19,325 nucleotides of DNA from GCA-002862325 sp036339295 (GTDB lineage: Bacteria > Planctomycetota > Phycisphaerae > Phycisphaerales > SM1A02), in contig JAYZBK010000203.1 of NCBI GenBank assembly GCA_036339295.1, positions 1 through 19,325 of the forward strand, read 5' to 3'. A program made the position numbers and the translations under genes. Numbering within the stretch: position 1 is the stretch's first letter; every line of letters begins with the position of its first letter. This document shows, piece after piece, positions 1 to 7,031 of this stretch. The notes beneath the pieces were generated by a model. That model did no database searches. It had not been told where the DNA came from and was given only the letters and a program-made list of their open reading frames with translations.

Positions 1-615
1 GACGCGATCGACTACCTCGGGCTCCGATCGACCCAGGGGGACGCCGCCGGCGTGCTGCGGCCCCGACCGGGTGATCCGAATGCGCTCGACCGGGCCCGGG
101 AACGGGCGGCGACCGGAGGCGTGCCGACCTCGCCCTGGGACGGCGTCGCGGTCGAACCACGCGATGCCCGCGGCGTGATGATGCTCGACTTCAGGACCTA
201 CCTGCCCGACGACCCGCTGCGCAAGGTCGATGCCGGCACGATGTCGGTCGCCCTCGAGCATCGCGCCCCGTTCCTCGGTCGCGAGGTGATGGAGCACGCG
301 TGGCGCCTCGGCACCGACCAACTCTTCGATCGCGGAGGTGGACGCGCCCCGGTGCGGGCGGCCCTGCGCGACCTCGGACTCCCCGATCGCGCCACCAAGA
401 GAGGCTTCGCCGTCCCGATCCACGACTGGCTTCGAGGCCCGCTTCGGGACCGGGCGGCCGCGATGATGCTCGAGCCCGCCGAGGATCCGCTCTCGCCGGG
501 GGCGGTCGCCGAGCTCTTCGACGGCGTCCAGGCCGGCCGCCGGGATCTCTCGACCGCGTGCTGGACGGTCTTCTGCTGGCGGTCGTGGCTGAGATCCCGC
601 GAAGCGTTGCGATAG
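1..615 (+). CDS. asnB: Asparagine synthase-type amidotransferase, C-terminal part (5' truncated by window edge)
   Basis: The reading frame is open from base 1 and gives 204 residues before TAG at 613. This is the C-terminal end of the synthetase (ATP-pyrophosphatase) domain of glutamine-hydrolysing asparagine synthases. The visible hallmarks are D-x-x-TYLPDD-x-L-x-KVD (near residue 62), then M-S-V-A-L-E-H-R-A-P-F-L-G, the A-W-R-L segment, and K-R-G-F-A-V-P-I-H-D-W-L-R-G-P-L near the end. The N-terminal glutaminase domain and the PP-loop lie outside the window. Family members amidate aspartate or, in polysaccharide clusters, probably sugar carboxylates. Here the next genes are an O-antigen ligase-type protein and a sugar aminotransferase, so a role in modifying a surface glycan is more likely than housekeeping asparagine supply; that role is inferred. 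The family call is firm, the substrate is not known. Confidence 0.85.
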   Translation, partial: DAIDYLGLRSTQGDAAGVLRPRPGDPNALDRARERAATGGVPTSPWDGVAVEPRDARGVMMLDFRTYLPDDPLRKVDAGTMSVALEHRAPFLGREVMEHAWRLGTDQLFDRGGGRAPVRAALRDLGLPDRATKRGFAVPIHDWLRGPLRDRAAAMMLEPAEDPLSPGAVAELFDGVQAGRRDLSTACWTVFCWRSWLRSREALR

Positions 616-625
616 GCTCTGCTCG

Positions 626-1918
626 ATGACCTCCTTCACCGGCCCAGGATCCCTCGGCGAACTCGCCGGGAAGGATCGCTTCGGCGACCGCATCCACTTC
701 GCCCTCGCGATCGCGGTGCTGGTCACGCTCCCCGTGAACGGGAAGCTGGCGGGGACCGTCATGTTCGGCCTCGTCGGCTGGGGCGTCGTTCGGATGCTCT
801 TCTGGCGGGCCTACCTGCCGTCCGCGCCTCGGGTCGTGATGATCCCCGCGCTCGTCTGGGTGGGCTTCCTCGCCCTGAGCCTCGCCTGGTCGAGCGATCT
901 CCGGACCGGTTGGCACCAGGTTCGAGCCCAGATGTGGCTCGCACTCATCCCGCTCCTCTGGCCGCTGATGGATCGGTGGCGATCACTCCTGGTCGCGGTC
1001 CTCGCCGGCACCGTCCTCCAGGCGACGTTCCACGCGATCGCGATGCTCCTGGTCGGCATCGACCTGGGAACCTGGGGATTCGCCGGGCTCGACACCCATC
1101 CTCGCCGGATCGCGCTCTGGTACGCCGCGGGCGTTCCGTGGATCATCGTCGCGGTGTTCTCCGGAGTGCTCCGGAATCGCCTCTGGCTCGCGGCACTGGT
1201 CCCGATCTGCACCGCGATCCTCCTGAGCGAGTCGCGTGCGGCGGTCCTTGCCGTCGGGGCGAGTCTCCTGGTCGTGATCCCGTTGAGCATCCTCCGAGGC
1301 CGGAGGATCGTCCCGACGACCCCCACCATCGTCCTGGCGTCCGTCGCGCTCGCGGGCTCGGTCGGCATCGCCGGCATCGGGACGATGGACCTGATCGAGG
1401 ACAACGTCGCCGAGGCGGTCGAGTCGTTCGAGGAGAAGGCCCCGACGAACATCCGACTCCTCTGGTGGCGTTCCTGCGTTCGCCAGTGGCCGAACCACCC
1501 CGTCCTCGGCTACGGCCTCGGCGGCACGGCCAGGGCCCTCGAGACCGATCCCGTGCTCCACGAGGAGGCCCGAGGCGACGATCGACGGGAGGAGCTCGCG
1601 GTCTTCAACCAGCCCCACTCGGCGTACTTCCAGACCCTGGTCGAAGGTGGGGTCGTCGGAGTCATGATCTTCGGCACCCTGCTCGGGACGATGGTCGCGA
1701 TTGCTTATCGGAACAAGGAGGCCCCTCCCCTCGGGCTCCTGGGCCTGTCGGGGCTGATCTGCTGGATCGTCGCCTCGGCGTTCGACCAGTGGCAGTCGCA
1801 GGGCCAGACGCTGGCGGTCCTGTGGTTCTCCGCCACCCTGGCCGCCTTCCGGCCCTCGTGGCTGAAGGTCGAGGACGACGGGGATTCCCGCGACCTCGCC
1901 CCGGATTCCGAGAGCTGA
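626..1918 (+). CDS. O-antigen ligase / Wzy-type polymerase family membrane protein
   Basis: A 430-residue polytopic inner-membrane protein with about ten hydrophobic segments, starting near residue 23. It has a periplasmic-loop signature of the O-antigen ligase (Wzy_C) family: a conserved S-E-S-R-A-A-V-L segment near residue 201, H-P-V-L-G-Y-G-L-G-G near 291, then N-Q-P-H-S-A-Y-F-Q-T-L-V-E-G-G-V-V-G at 328-345. Family members join or polymerise lipid-linked glycans on the periplasmic face. Ligase and polymerase cannot be told apart from sequence. The gene starts 10 bases after the amidotransferase stop and is probably in the same operon. There is no Shine-Dalgarno sequence; TAGGCT lies 7 bases before the ATG, but its TAG is also the stop codon of the upstream gene. 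The C-terminal 20 residues are acidic and look cytoplasmic. Confidence 0.8.
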   Translation: MTSFTGPGSLGELAGKDRFGDRIHFALAIAVLVTLPVNGKLAGTVMFGLVGWGVVRMLFWRAYLPSAPRVVMIPALVWVGFLALSLAWSSDLRTGWHQVRAQMWLALIPLLWPLMDRWRSLLVAVLAGTVLQATFHAIAMLLVGIDLGTWGFAGLDTHPRRIALWYAAGVPWIIVAVFSGVLRNRLWLAALVPICTAILLSESRAAVLAVGASLLVVIPLSILRGRRIVPTTPTIVLASVALAGSVGIAGIGTMDLIEDNVAEAVESFEEKAPTNIRLLWWRSCVRQWPNHPVLGYGLGGTARALETDPVLHEEARGDDRREELAVFNQPHSAYFQTLVEGGVVGVMIFGTLLGTMVAIAYRNKEAPPLGLLGLSGLICWIVASAFDQWQSQGQTLAVLWFSATLAAFRPSWLKVEDDGDSRDLAPDSES

Positions 1919-1942
1919 ACACCCCGCCGGGGGTTGTCGAAG

Positions 1943-1962
1943 CGGCCGAACGGAATCGGCCG
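1943..1962. other. Small inverted repeat between ligase and aminotransferase genes
   Basis: The 70-base gap between the ligase stop and the next ATG contains a perfect 7-bp inverted repeat, CGGCCGA...TCGGCCG, with a 6-base loop. No T-run follows, so it is not a convincing intrinsic terminator. It may stabilise or process the transcript between the two cistrons. In DNA this GC-rich, such stems also arise by chance. Confidence 0.35.
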
Positions 1963-1988
1963 ATGAGACTCTGGGGGTCCAGCCGAGC

Positions 1989-3509
1989 ATGATGGCCATC
2001 GACGACATCCTGATCCGCCGCGAGGACACGATCCGAGCCTCGCTCGATCGGATGAACCGATCCGGGCGGACGGTCCTGCTGCTGGTGGACGACGACCGGC
2101 GGCTCCTCAGGACCGTGACCGACGGCGACCTCCGACGCCTGCTCCTCGAACACCACGGACTCGACGAGCGACTCTCGATCCTGCCCGACCGTCGGTCGTG
2201 GACCGTCGACGACGACACGTCCCCCGAGGACGTGCTTGCCCTGATGAACCGGCACCACGTCGACCAGGTGCCGGTGATCGACGCGAGCGGACGACCAACC
2301 CACGTCCATCTCCGCCGCGAGCTCGATCGACCGATCCTGCTCTCGACCCCCCACCTCTCCGAACACGAACGGGAGTTCGTCGAACAGGCGTTCGCGACCA
2401 ACTGGATCGCACCGATCGGACCGAACGTCGATGCGTTCGAGTCGGAGCTCGCCTCGAAGGTCGAGGTCGGGCACGCCGCGGCACTCTCGAGCGGGACCGC
2501 GGCCATCCACCTCGGCCTCAGGCTGCTCGGCGTCGAACCGGGCGACCGGGTCTTCTGCTCGAGCCTCACCTTCGTGGCGACCGCGAATCCCGTCCGCCAG
2601 CTCGGCGCCGACCCGGTCTTCATCGACTCCGAACCCGAGTCGTGGAACATGTCGCCCGCCGCCCTCGAGCGGGCCATGGTCGCCGCCGCGGCGATCGGGC
2701 GACTGCCGAAGGTCGTCGTTCCGGTCGGCCTCTACGGCCAGAGCCCCGACATGCCCGCGATCCTCGCGATCTGCGATCGCTTCGAGGTGCCGGTCCTCGA
2801 GGACGCGGCCGAGAGCCTCGGGGCGGTGCACCGAGGTCGTCCCGCCGGGACGTTCGGCCGACTCGGGGTCTACTCCTTCAACGGCAACAAGATCATCACC
2901 ACGTCCGGCGGCGGCATGCTCGTCGGCGACGACCCCGAACTCATCGAGCGGGCCCGCTTCCTCGCCACGCAGGCGCGGGAGCCGGCGCCCCACTACGAGC
3001 ACGTCGAGTCGGGCTTCAACTACCGCATGAGCAACATCCTCGCCGGCGTCGGTCGAGGCCAGCTCCGCGTGCTCGACGATCGCGTGGCGCAGCGACGGGC
3101 GGTCTTCGACCGATACGCCCTCGGCCTCGGCCACCTCGACGGACTCGAGTGGATGCCCGAGCCCGCGACCGATCGCTCGACCCGCTGGCTGAGCGCCGCG
3201 ACGCTCGATCCCGATCGACTCGGCATCACCCCGATGGACCTGGTCGAGGGCCTCGCCGAGCTGCGGATCGAGGCCCGTCCCGTCTGGACGCCCATGCATC
3301 GCCCGCCGCTCTTCGAGGGCTGCGAGTACTGGTCCCACGAACCCGACCGGTCGGTCTCCGACCGACTCTTCGAGACCGGGATCTGCCTCCCGAGCGGCTC
3401 GAACCTCGCCCCCGAGGCCCAGCGGCGGGTCATCGACCGGATCTCCGAGATCGTCTCGGCCCGCCGGCTCCGATCCTTCGTCCCGATGCCGGGAACCCGG
3501 GCCGGCTGA
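1989..3509 (+). CDS. CBS-pair fused to EpsN/PglE-type sugar aminotransferase (DegT/DnrJ/EryC1/StrS family)
   Basis: This 506-residue protein has two parts. Residues about 1-112 look like a CBS-domain pair (L-L-V-D-D-D-R-R-L-L-R-T-V-T-D-G-D-L-R-R at 31-50, then V-D-Q-V-P-V-I-D-A-S-G-R-P at 91-103). Residues about 115-495 are a PLP aminotransferase closely resembling Bacillus EpsN: N-W-I-A-P-I-G-P-N-V at 138-147, the phosphate-binding S-S-G-T-A-A-I-H-L at 167-175, E-D-A-A-E-S-L-G at 271-278 with the ring-binding Asp, and Schiff-base Lys301 in S-F-N-G-N-K-I-I-T-T. Relatives aminate UDP-4-keto-6-deoxy-HexNAc at C4. This fits the preceding polysaccharide genes. The CBS half resembles the pair found on sugar nucleotidyltransferases such as PtmE and may sense a nucleotide; that is inference. 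Two adjacent ATGs (1989 and 1992) are possible starts; no strong ribosome-binding site is seen. Confidence 0.88.
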   Translation: MMAIDDILIRREDTIRASLDRMNRSGRTVLLLVDDDRRLLRTVTDGDLRRLLLEHHGLDERLSILPDRRSWTVDDDTSPEDVLALMNRHHVDQVPVIDASGRPTHVHLRRELDRPILLSTPHLSEHEREFVEQAFATNWIAPIGPNVDAFESELASKVEVGHAAALSSGTAAIHLGLRLLGVEPGDRVFCSSLTFVATANPVRQLGADPVFIDSEPESWNMSPAALERAMVAAAAIGRLPKVVVPVGLYGQSPDMPAILAICDRFEVPVLEDAAESLGAVHRGRPAGTFGRLGVYSFNGNKIITTSGGGMLVGDDPELIERARFLATQAREPAPHYEHVESGFNYRMSNILAGVGRGQLRVLDDRVAQRRAVFDRYALGLGHLDGLEWMPEPATDRSTRWLSAATLDPDRLGITPMDLVEGLAELRIEARPVWTPMHRPPLFEGCEYWSHEPDRSVSDRLFETGICLPSGSNLAPEAQRRVIDRISEIVSARRLRSFVPMPGTRAG

Positions 3510-3540
3510 CCGTCGACTCCCTCCAGGTGCACTCCCGCCG

Positions 3541-3562
3541 CCTGAATCGCCGATGATTCGGG
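3541..3562. promoter_or_regulatory. Hairpin just upstream of the SLC13 permease start
   Basis: CCTGAATC and GATTCGGG form an 8-bp stem (one G-T pair) with a 6-base loop, ending 4 bases before the ATG at 3567. Its 3' arm contains the only purine-rich ribosome-binding candidate (GGGA, 3560-3563). It could limit translation of the permease, or mark the end of the polysaccharide transcript, though no T-run follows. The function is inferred. Confidence 0.3.
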
Positions 3563-3566
3563 ACCG

Positions 3567-5378
3567 ATGTGGATCGTCCTGGCGATCATCCTGCTCCTCG
3601 TGGCCGCCGTGGTCTTCACCCGGGCGCCGCTCGACGTCGCGATGGTCGGCTGTCTCATCCTTGCCGTCCTGTCGGGTGAAGTGGACGCCCGGGACGCCTT
3701 CCTCGGCTTCTCCAACACCGCGGTCCTGATGATCGGCGCCCTCTTCGTGGTCGCGGCCGGGCTCCGGCAGACCGGGGCCATCGACCGCATCGCCCCCCTC
3801 CTGATCGGCCGGCCCTCGACGGTCCGCGGCGTGATCGGACGACTCGGGCTCCCCGTCACCACCTTCTCGGGGTTCATGAACACGACGCCGCTGGTCGCGA
3901 TGTTCCTGCCGGTCGCGATGGACCTCGCCCGCCGGCTGCGGACCTCGCCCAGCCGAGTGCTGCTCCCGCTCAGCTTCGCCGGCATCCTGGGCGGCCAGCT
4001 CACGCTGGTCGGCACCGCCTCGAACATCGTGGTCGACGGGCTCTACGTCGACCAGCTCGCCGACTGGAGCCGGGGCGGGGCCACCGTCGATCCGGACTGG
4101 GTGCTCTCGGGGACGATGCGGTTCCTCGCGGTGGGCGTCTCGGGCGTGGTCGCGGCCGTGCTGGGCCTGCTGTTCCTGGTGATCGTCGGACCGTGGCTGC
4201 TTCCCGACCGGGGGCAGGACGAGACCAACGAGGATCCCGAGAAGTACGAGGTCCGCTTCGAGGTCGTGGAGGGCGGCCCCCTCGCCGGCCGGACGATCGA
4301 GCAGGCGGGGCTCCGCCACCTCCCCGACCTCTTCCTCGCGGCCATCGAACGGCAGGGTCGTCGCCTCGTCGCCGTCGGCCCCGAGGAGCCCCTCGAGGCG
4401 TCGGACGTGCTCTGCTTCGTCGGGTCGACCAGCGGAGTGGGTGAACTGCGACGGATCGCGGGACTGGAGGCCGAGGACGCCCAGGCCAGCAAGGTCGACG
4501 CGGCCCCGGCCATCCGCACGATGGTCGAGGCGGTCATCGCGCCGAACGCGAGCTTCGTGGGGCGCACCGTTCGGGAGAGCCAGTTCCGCACCATCTACAA
4601 CGCCGCGATCCTCGCGGTCCATCGCCGCGGCTCGCGGGTCGAGGGGCGGATCGGCGACATCCAGCTCGAAGCCGGCGACGTCCTTCTCCTCGAGACGAAC
4701 CAGGGATTCCTGAACTCGCACGGTCGCGGCAACGCCTTCTACCTGGCGACCGCGGTCGAGAACGCCCGCTTCCCCCGACACGAACGGGCCCCCCTCGCCA
4801 TCGTGATCCTGCTCGCGATGATCGCCTGCCTCGCGTCGGGCGTGCTCTCGCCGGTCGTCGCGACCTGGCTCGCGGCGCTGGCGATGGTCGGGACCCGCTG
4901 CGTCAACGCCTCCATGGCGAGGAAGTCGATCGACTTCTCGGTGCTCATCACGATCGGCGCCGCGATCGGGCTGGGCACGGCGGTCTCGCAGAGCGGGCTC
5001 GGGTCGGCGGTCGGCGAAGGACTCGTCGCCCTCGCCGCCGACGTGGGTGGCGGCGATCGACTGCTGCTCGCCGCGATCGTCCTGTCGGCGGCGATCGTCG
5101 CCCAGGTGGCGACGAACTTCGGCGCCGCGGTGATCGTCTTCCCGATCGCGATCTCCACCGCCGGGGCCGTGGGCGCGAATCCCCTCCCCTTCGTGCTCGG
5201 CGTGATGGCCGGGGCGGGAAGCAACTTCCTCACGCCCTTCGGCTACCAGACGAACCTGATGGTCTTCGGACCGGGCCGGTACCGCTTCCTCGACTTCCCG
5301 AGGCTCGGCCTGCCGCTCCTGGCGATCGTGATCGCCTCCGCGACCATCATGATCCCGCTCGTCTTCCCGTTCCGGTGA
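3567..5378 (+). CDS. SLC13 (DASS) family permease with two RCK_C/TrkA_C domains, probable sulfate transporter
   Basis: This 603-residue protein has the layout of the SLC13 subgroup in which a cytosolic pair of RCK_C domains splits two membrane halves. Membrane segments fill residues 1-210. RCK_C-like modules lie at about 225-295 (V-R-F-E-V-V-E-G-G-P-L-A-G-R-T-I) and 318-385 (A-P-N-A-S-F-V-G-R-T-V-R-E-S, then L-E-A-G-D-V-L-L-L-E). A second membrane half follows at 408-600. The paired substrate motifs are visible as N-T-T-P-L (105-109) with G-T-A-S-N (149-153), and V-A-T-N-F-G-A-A-V (514-522) with T-P-F-G-Y-Q-T-N-L-M-V (556-566). Such proteins are secondary transporters for sulfate, dicarboxylates or other anions. 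Sulfate is favoured because cysC and cysD-cysNC lie next door and some RCK_C-bearing members (SAC1/Slt type) carry sulfate. The start places a membrane helix immediately at the N-terminus. The gene converges on cysC with a 19-base gap. Confidence 0.85.
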   Translation: MWIVLAIILLLVAAVVFTRAPLDVAMVGCLILAVLSGEVDARDAFLGFSNTAVLMIGALFVVAAGLRQTGAIDRIAPLLIGRPSTVRGVIGRLGLPVTTFSGFMNTTPLVAMFLPVAMDLARRLRTSPSRVLLPLSFAGILGGQLTLVGTASNIVVDGLYVDQLADWSRGGATVDPDWVLSGTMRFLAVGVSGVVAAVLGLLFLVIVGPWLLPDRGQDETNEDPEKYEVRFEVVEGGPLAGRTIEQAGLRHLPDLFLAAIERQGRRLVAVGPEEPLEASDVLCFVGSTSGVGELRRIAGLEAEDAQASKVDAAPAIRTMVEAVIAPNASFVGRTVRESQFRTIYNAAILAVHRRGSRVEGRIGDIQLEAGDVLLLETNQGFLNSHGRGNAFYLATAVENARFPRHERAPLAIVILLAMIACLASGVLSPVVATWLAALAMVGTRCVNASMARKSIDFSVLITIGAAIGLGTAVSQSGLGSAVGEGLVALAADVGGGDRLLLAAIVLSAAIVAQVATNFGAAVIVFPIAISTAGAVGANPLPFVLGVMAGAGSNFLTPFGYQTNLMVFGPGRYRFLDFPRLGLPLLAIVIASATIMIPLVFPFR

Positions 5379-5397
5379 GCTCGGCGGCCACTCCGGC

Positions 5398-6033
5398 TCA
5401 GGAAGCCGGAACCAGCCCCGCATCCACCAGCCTGGCGATCACCTGCTTCGCGGCGTCCTCGACCGAGAGCTCCGAAGTGTCGACCACCAACTCGGGGGCC
5501 GAGGGTTCCTCGTACGGCTGGTCGATCCCCGTGAATCCCTTGATCTCGCCCGCCCGAGCCTTGGCGTAGAGCCCCTTCGGGTCCCGTGCCTCCGCCACGT
5601 CGAGGGGAACCCGGACGTAGACCTCGAGGAAGGGCATCCCGGCCTCGTCGTGCATCCCTCGGACCCGGTCGCGATCCTTCTGGAACGGGCTCACGAAGCT
5701 GGCGAGGACGATGACGCCGGAATCGACCATGAGGCGGCAGACCTCGCCGGTCCGCCGCAGGTTCTCCGCCCGGTCCGCTTCACCGAAGCCCAGGTCCCCG
5801 TTCAGGCCGTGTCGGAGGTTGTCCCCGTCGAGTCGATAACAGAGGCGGCCGGCCTCGGCGAGACGACGCTCCACCTCCACCGCGACGGTGCTCTTGCCGC
5901 TGCCGGAGAGGCCGGTAAACCAGAGGGTCCCGGCTCGCTGGCCGAGGAGCCCCTCCCGATCGCGACGGGCGACGCCACCGTCGTGCCACACCACGTTCGA
6001 ACTGGTCGAGCCGCCTGATGGATTCTGGGTCAT
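5398..6033 (-). CDS. cysC: Adenylylsulfate kinase (APS kinase), stand-alone and canonical
   Basis: A 211-residue cytosolic enzyme that phosphorylates APS with ATP to make PAPS. It has all the usual motifs: N-V-V-W-H-D-G-G at 13-20, Walker A G-L-S-G-S-G-K-S-T at 41-49, L-D-G-D-N-L-R-H-G-L at 68-77, D-R-A-E-N-L-R-R at 87-94, the active-site serine in F-V-S-P-F at 113-117, and K-G-L-Y-A-K...G-F-T-G-I-D-Q-P-Y-E-E-P at 153-177. Length matches the family. The frame is open further upstream to an ATG at 6111. The start at 6033 is preferred because it gives the family's usual N-terminus and has AAAGG about 7 bases upstream. The gene is divergent from cysD and convergent with the permease. It probably supplies most of the kinase activity, because the fused kinase in the neighbouring cysNC has altered active-site motifs. 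Confidence 0.95.
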   Translation of the reverse strand: MTQNPSGGSTSSNVVWHDGGVARRDREGLLGQRAGTLWFTGLSGSGKSTVAVEVERRLAEAGRLCYRLDGDNLRHGLNGDLGFGEADRAENLRRTGEVCRLMVDSGVIVLASFVSPFQKDRDRVRGMHDEAGMPFLEVYVRVPLDVAEARDPKGLYAKARAGEIKGFTGIDQPYEEPSAPELVVDTSELSVEDAAKQVIARLVDAGLVPAS

Positions 6034-6116
6034 CTCGGACCTTTCGCTTGGACGACGAAACTGTCGCGACCGATGGTAGCGAACTGAGCCGCTCCACCTG
6101 CTAGCCTCCACGTTCC
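6034..6116. promoter_or_regulatory. Divergent cysC / cysD promoter region
   Basis: These 83 bases separate two divergent sulfate-activation genes and must hold both promoters. For cysD, TAGCCT at 6102-6107 is 9 bases before the ATG, with no Shine-Dalgarno sequence, so the transcript would be leaderless or nearly so. For cysC on the minus strand, TACCAT (6078-6073) is a possible -10 element and would leave a leader of about 35 bases containing the AAAGG site. Neither has a convincing -35 match. No clear operator repeat was seen. Confidence 0.45.
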
Positions 6117-7031
6117 ATGTCGATCATCCAGGACCAACTCTCGCACCTGCAGGCCCTCGAGGCCGAGTCGATCGACATCATCCGCGAGGTCGCCTCGAGC
6201 TTCCAGCGACCCGTGATGATGTACTCGATCGGCAAGGATTCGAGCGTCATGCTCCACATCGACCGGAAGGCGTTCGCGCCGGGCAACCTGCCCTTCCCGC
6301 TGCTCCACATCGACACGACGTGGAAGTTCCGGGAGATGATCCAGTTCCGGGACGACACGGCGAAGGAGCTCGGACTCGACCTCGTCGTCCACACGAACCA
6401 GGAGGGCGTCGAGCAGGGCATGAGCCCGTTCGTCCACGGGAGTCGCGTCTACACCGACGTCATGAAGACCCAGGCCCTCAAGCAGGCCCTCACCGCGGGC
6501 CGCTACGACTGCGCCATCGGAGGCGCGCGGCGGGACGAGGAGAAGAGCCGGGCCAAGGAACGCGTGTTCAGCTTCCGCGACCGCAACCACCGCTGGGATC
6601 CGAAGAACCAGCGACCCGAGCTCTGGAACCTCTGGAACACCCGGATCGGCCCCGGTGAGAGCGTCCGCGCCTTCCCGCTGTCGAACTGGACCGAGCTCGA
6701 CGTGTGGAGCTACATCCACCTCGAGAAGATCCCCGTGGTGCCGCTCTACCTCTCGGCCCCCCGGCCGGTCGTGGAACGCGACGGCGTGCTGATCATGGTG
6801 GACGACGACCGGATCCCGCTCGAGCCGGGCGAGGAACCGATGATGAAGAGCGTGCGATTCCGCACCCTCGGCTGCTACCCGCTCACGGGCGCGGTCGAGA
6901 GCGAGGCGGCCACCCTCGCGGACGTGATCGCCGAGATGCTGATCGCCCGCACCAGCGAGCGACAGGGCCGCGTCATCGACCACGACGGCGACGGCAGCAT
7001 GGAGGAGAAGAAGAAGGAGGGCTACTTCTGA
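6117..7031 (+). CDS. cysD: Sulfate adenylyltransferase subunit 2 (ATP sulfurylase, CysD)
   Basis: A 304-residue catalytic subunit of the CysD-CysN ATP sulfurylase, which makes APS from sulfate and ATP. The PP-loop S-I-G-K-D-S-S-V-M-L-H is at 37-47. Other family blocks are L-L-H-I-D-T-T-W-K-F-R-E-M near 62, A-I-G-G-A-R-R-D-E-E-K-S-R-A-K-E-R near 133, F-P-L-S-N-W-T-E-L-D-V-W near 182, and R-F-R-T-L-G-C-Y-P-L-T-G-A-V near 247. It ends with the characteristic K-K-K-E-G-Y-F. Length is normal. The stop overlaps the start of cysNC by one base (TGATG), so the two subunits are translationally coupled. The start has no Shine-Dalgarno sequence and may be leaderless. Confidence 0.97.
   Translation: MSIIQDQLSHLQALEAESIDIIREVASSFQRPVMMYSIGKDSSVMLHIDRKAFAPGNLPFPLLHIDTTWKFREMIQFRDDTAKELGLDLVVHTNQEGVEQGMSPFVHGSRVYTDVMKTQALKQALTAGRYDCAIGGARRDEEKSRAKERVFSFRDRNHRWDPKNQRPELWNLWNTRIGPGESVRAFPLSNWTELDVWSYIHLEKIPVVPLYLSAPRPVVERDGVLIMVDDDRIPLEPGEEPMMKSVRFRTLGCYPLTGAVESEAATLADVIAEMLIARTSERQGRVIDHDGDGSMEEKKKEGYF

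Noticed and set aside
1922..1932. CCCC-GCC-GGGG hairpin after the ligase gene
   Set aside because: The four-base stem is too short to mean anything in DNA of this GC content.
1662..5423. Very long open frame on the minus strand (1253 codons)
   Set aside because: It lies opposite the ligase, aminotransferase and permease genes, is dominated by Arg, Asp, Glu and Gly, and has no recognisable domain. It is a shadow of GC-rich codon bias.
6034..6111. N-terminal extension of CysC to the upstream ATG at 6111
   Set aside because: The extra 26 residues are absent from the family, and the ATG at 6033 has a ribosome-binding site and gives the usual N-terminus.
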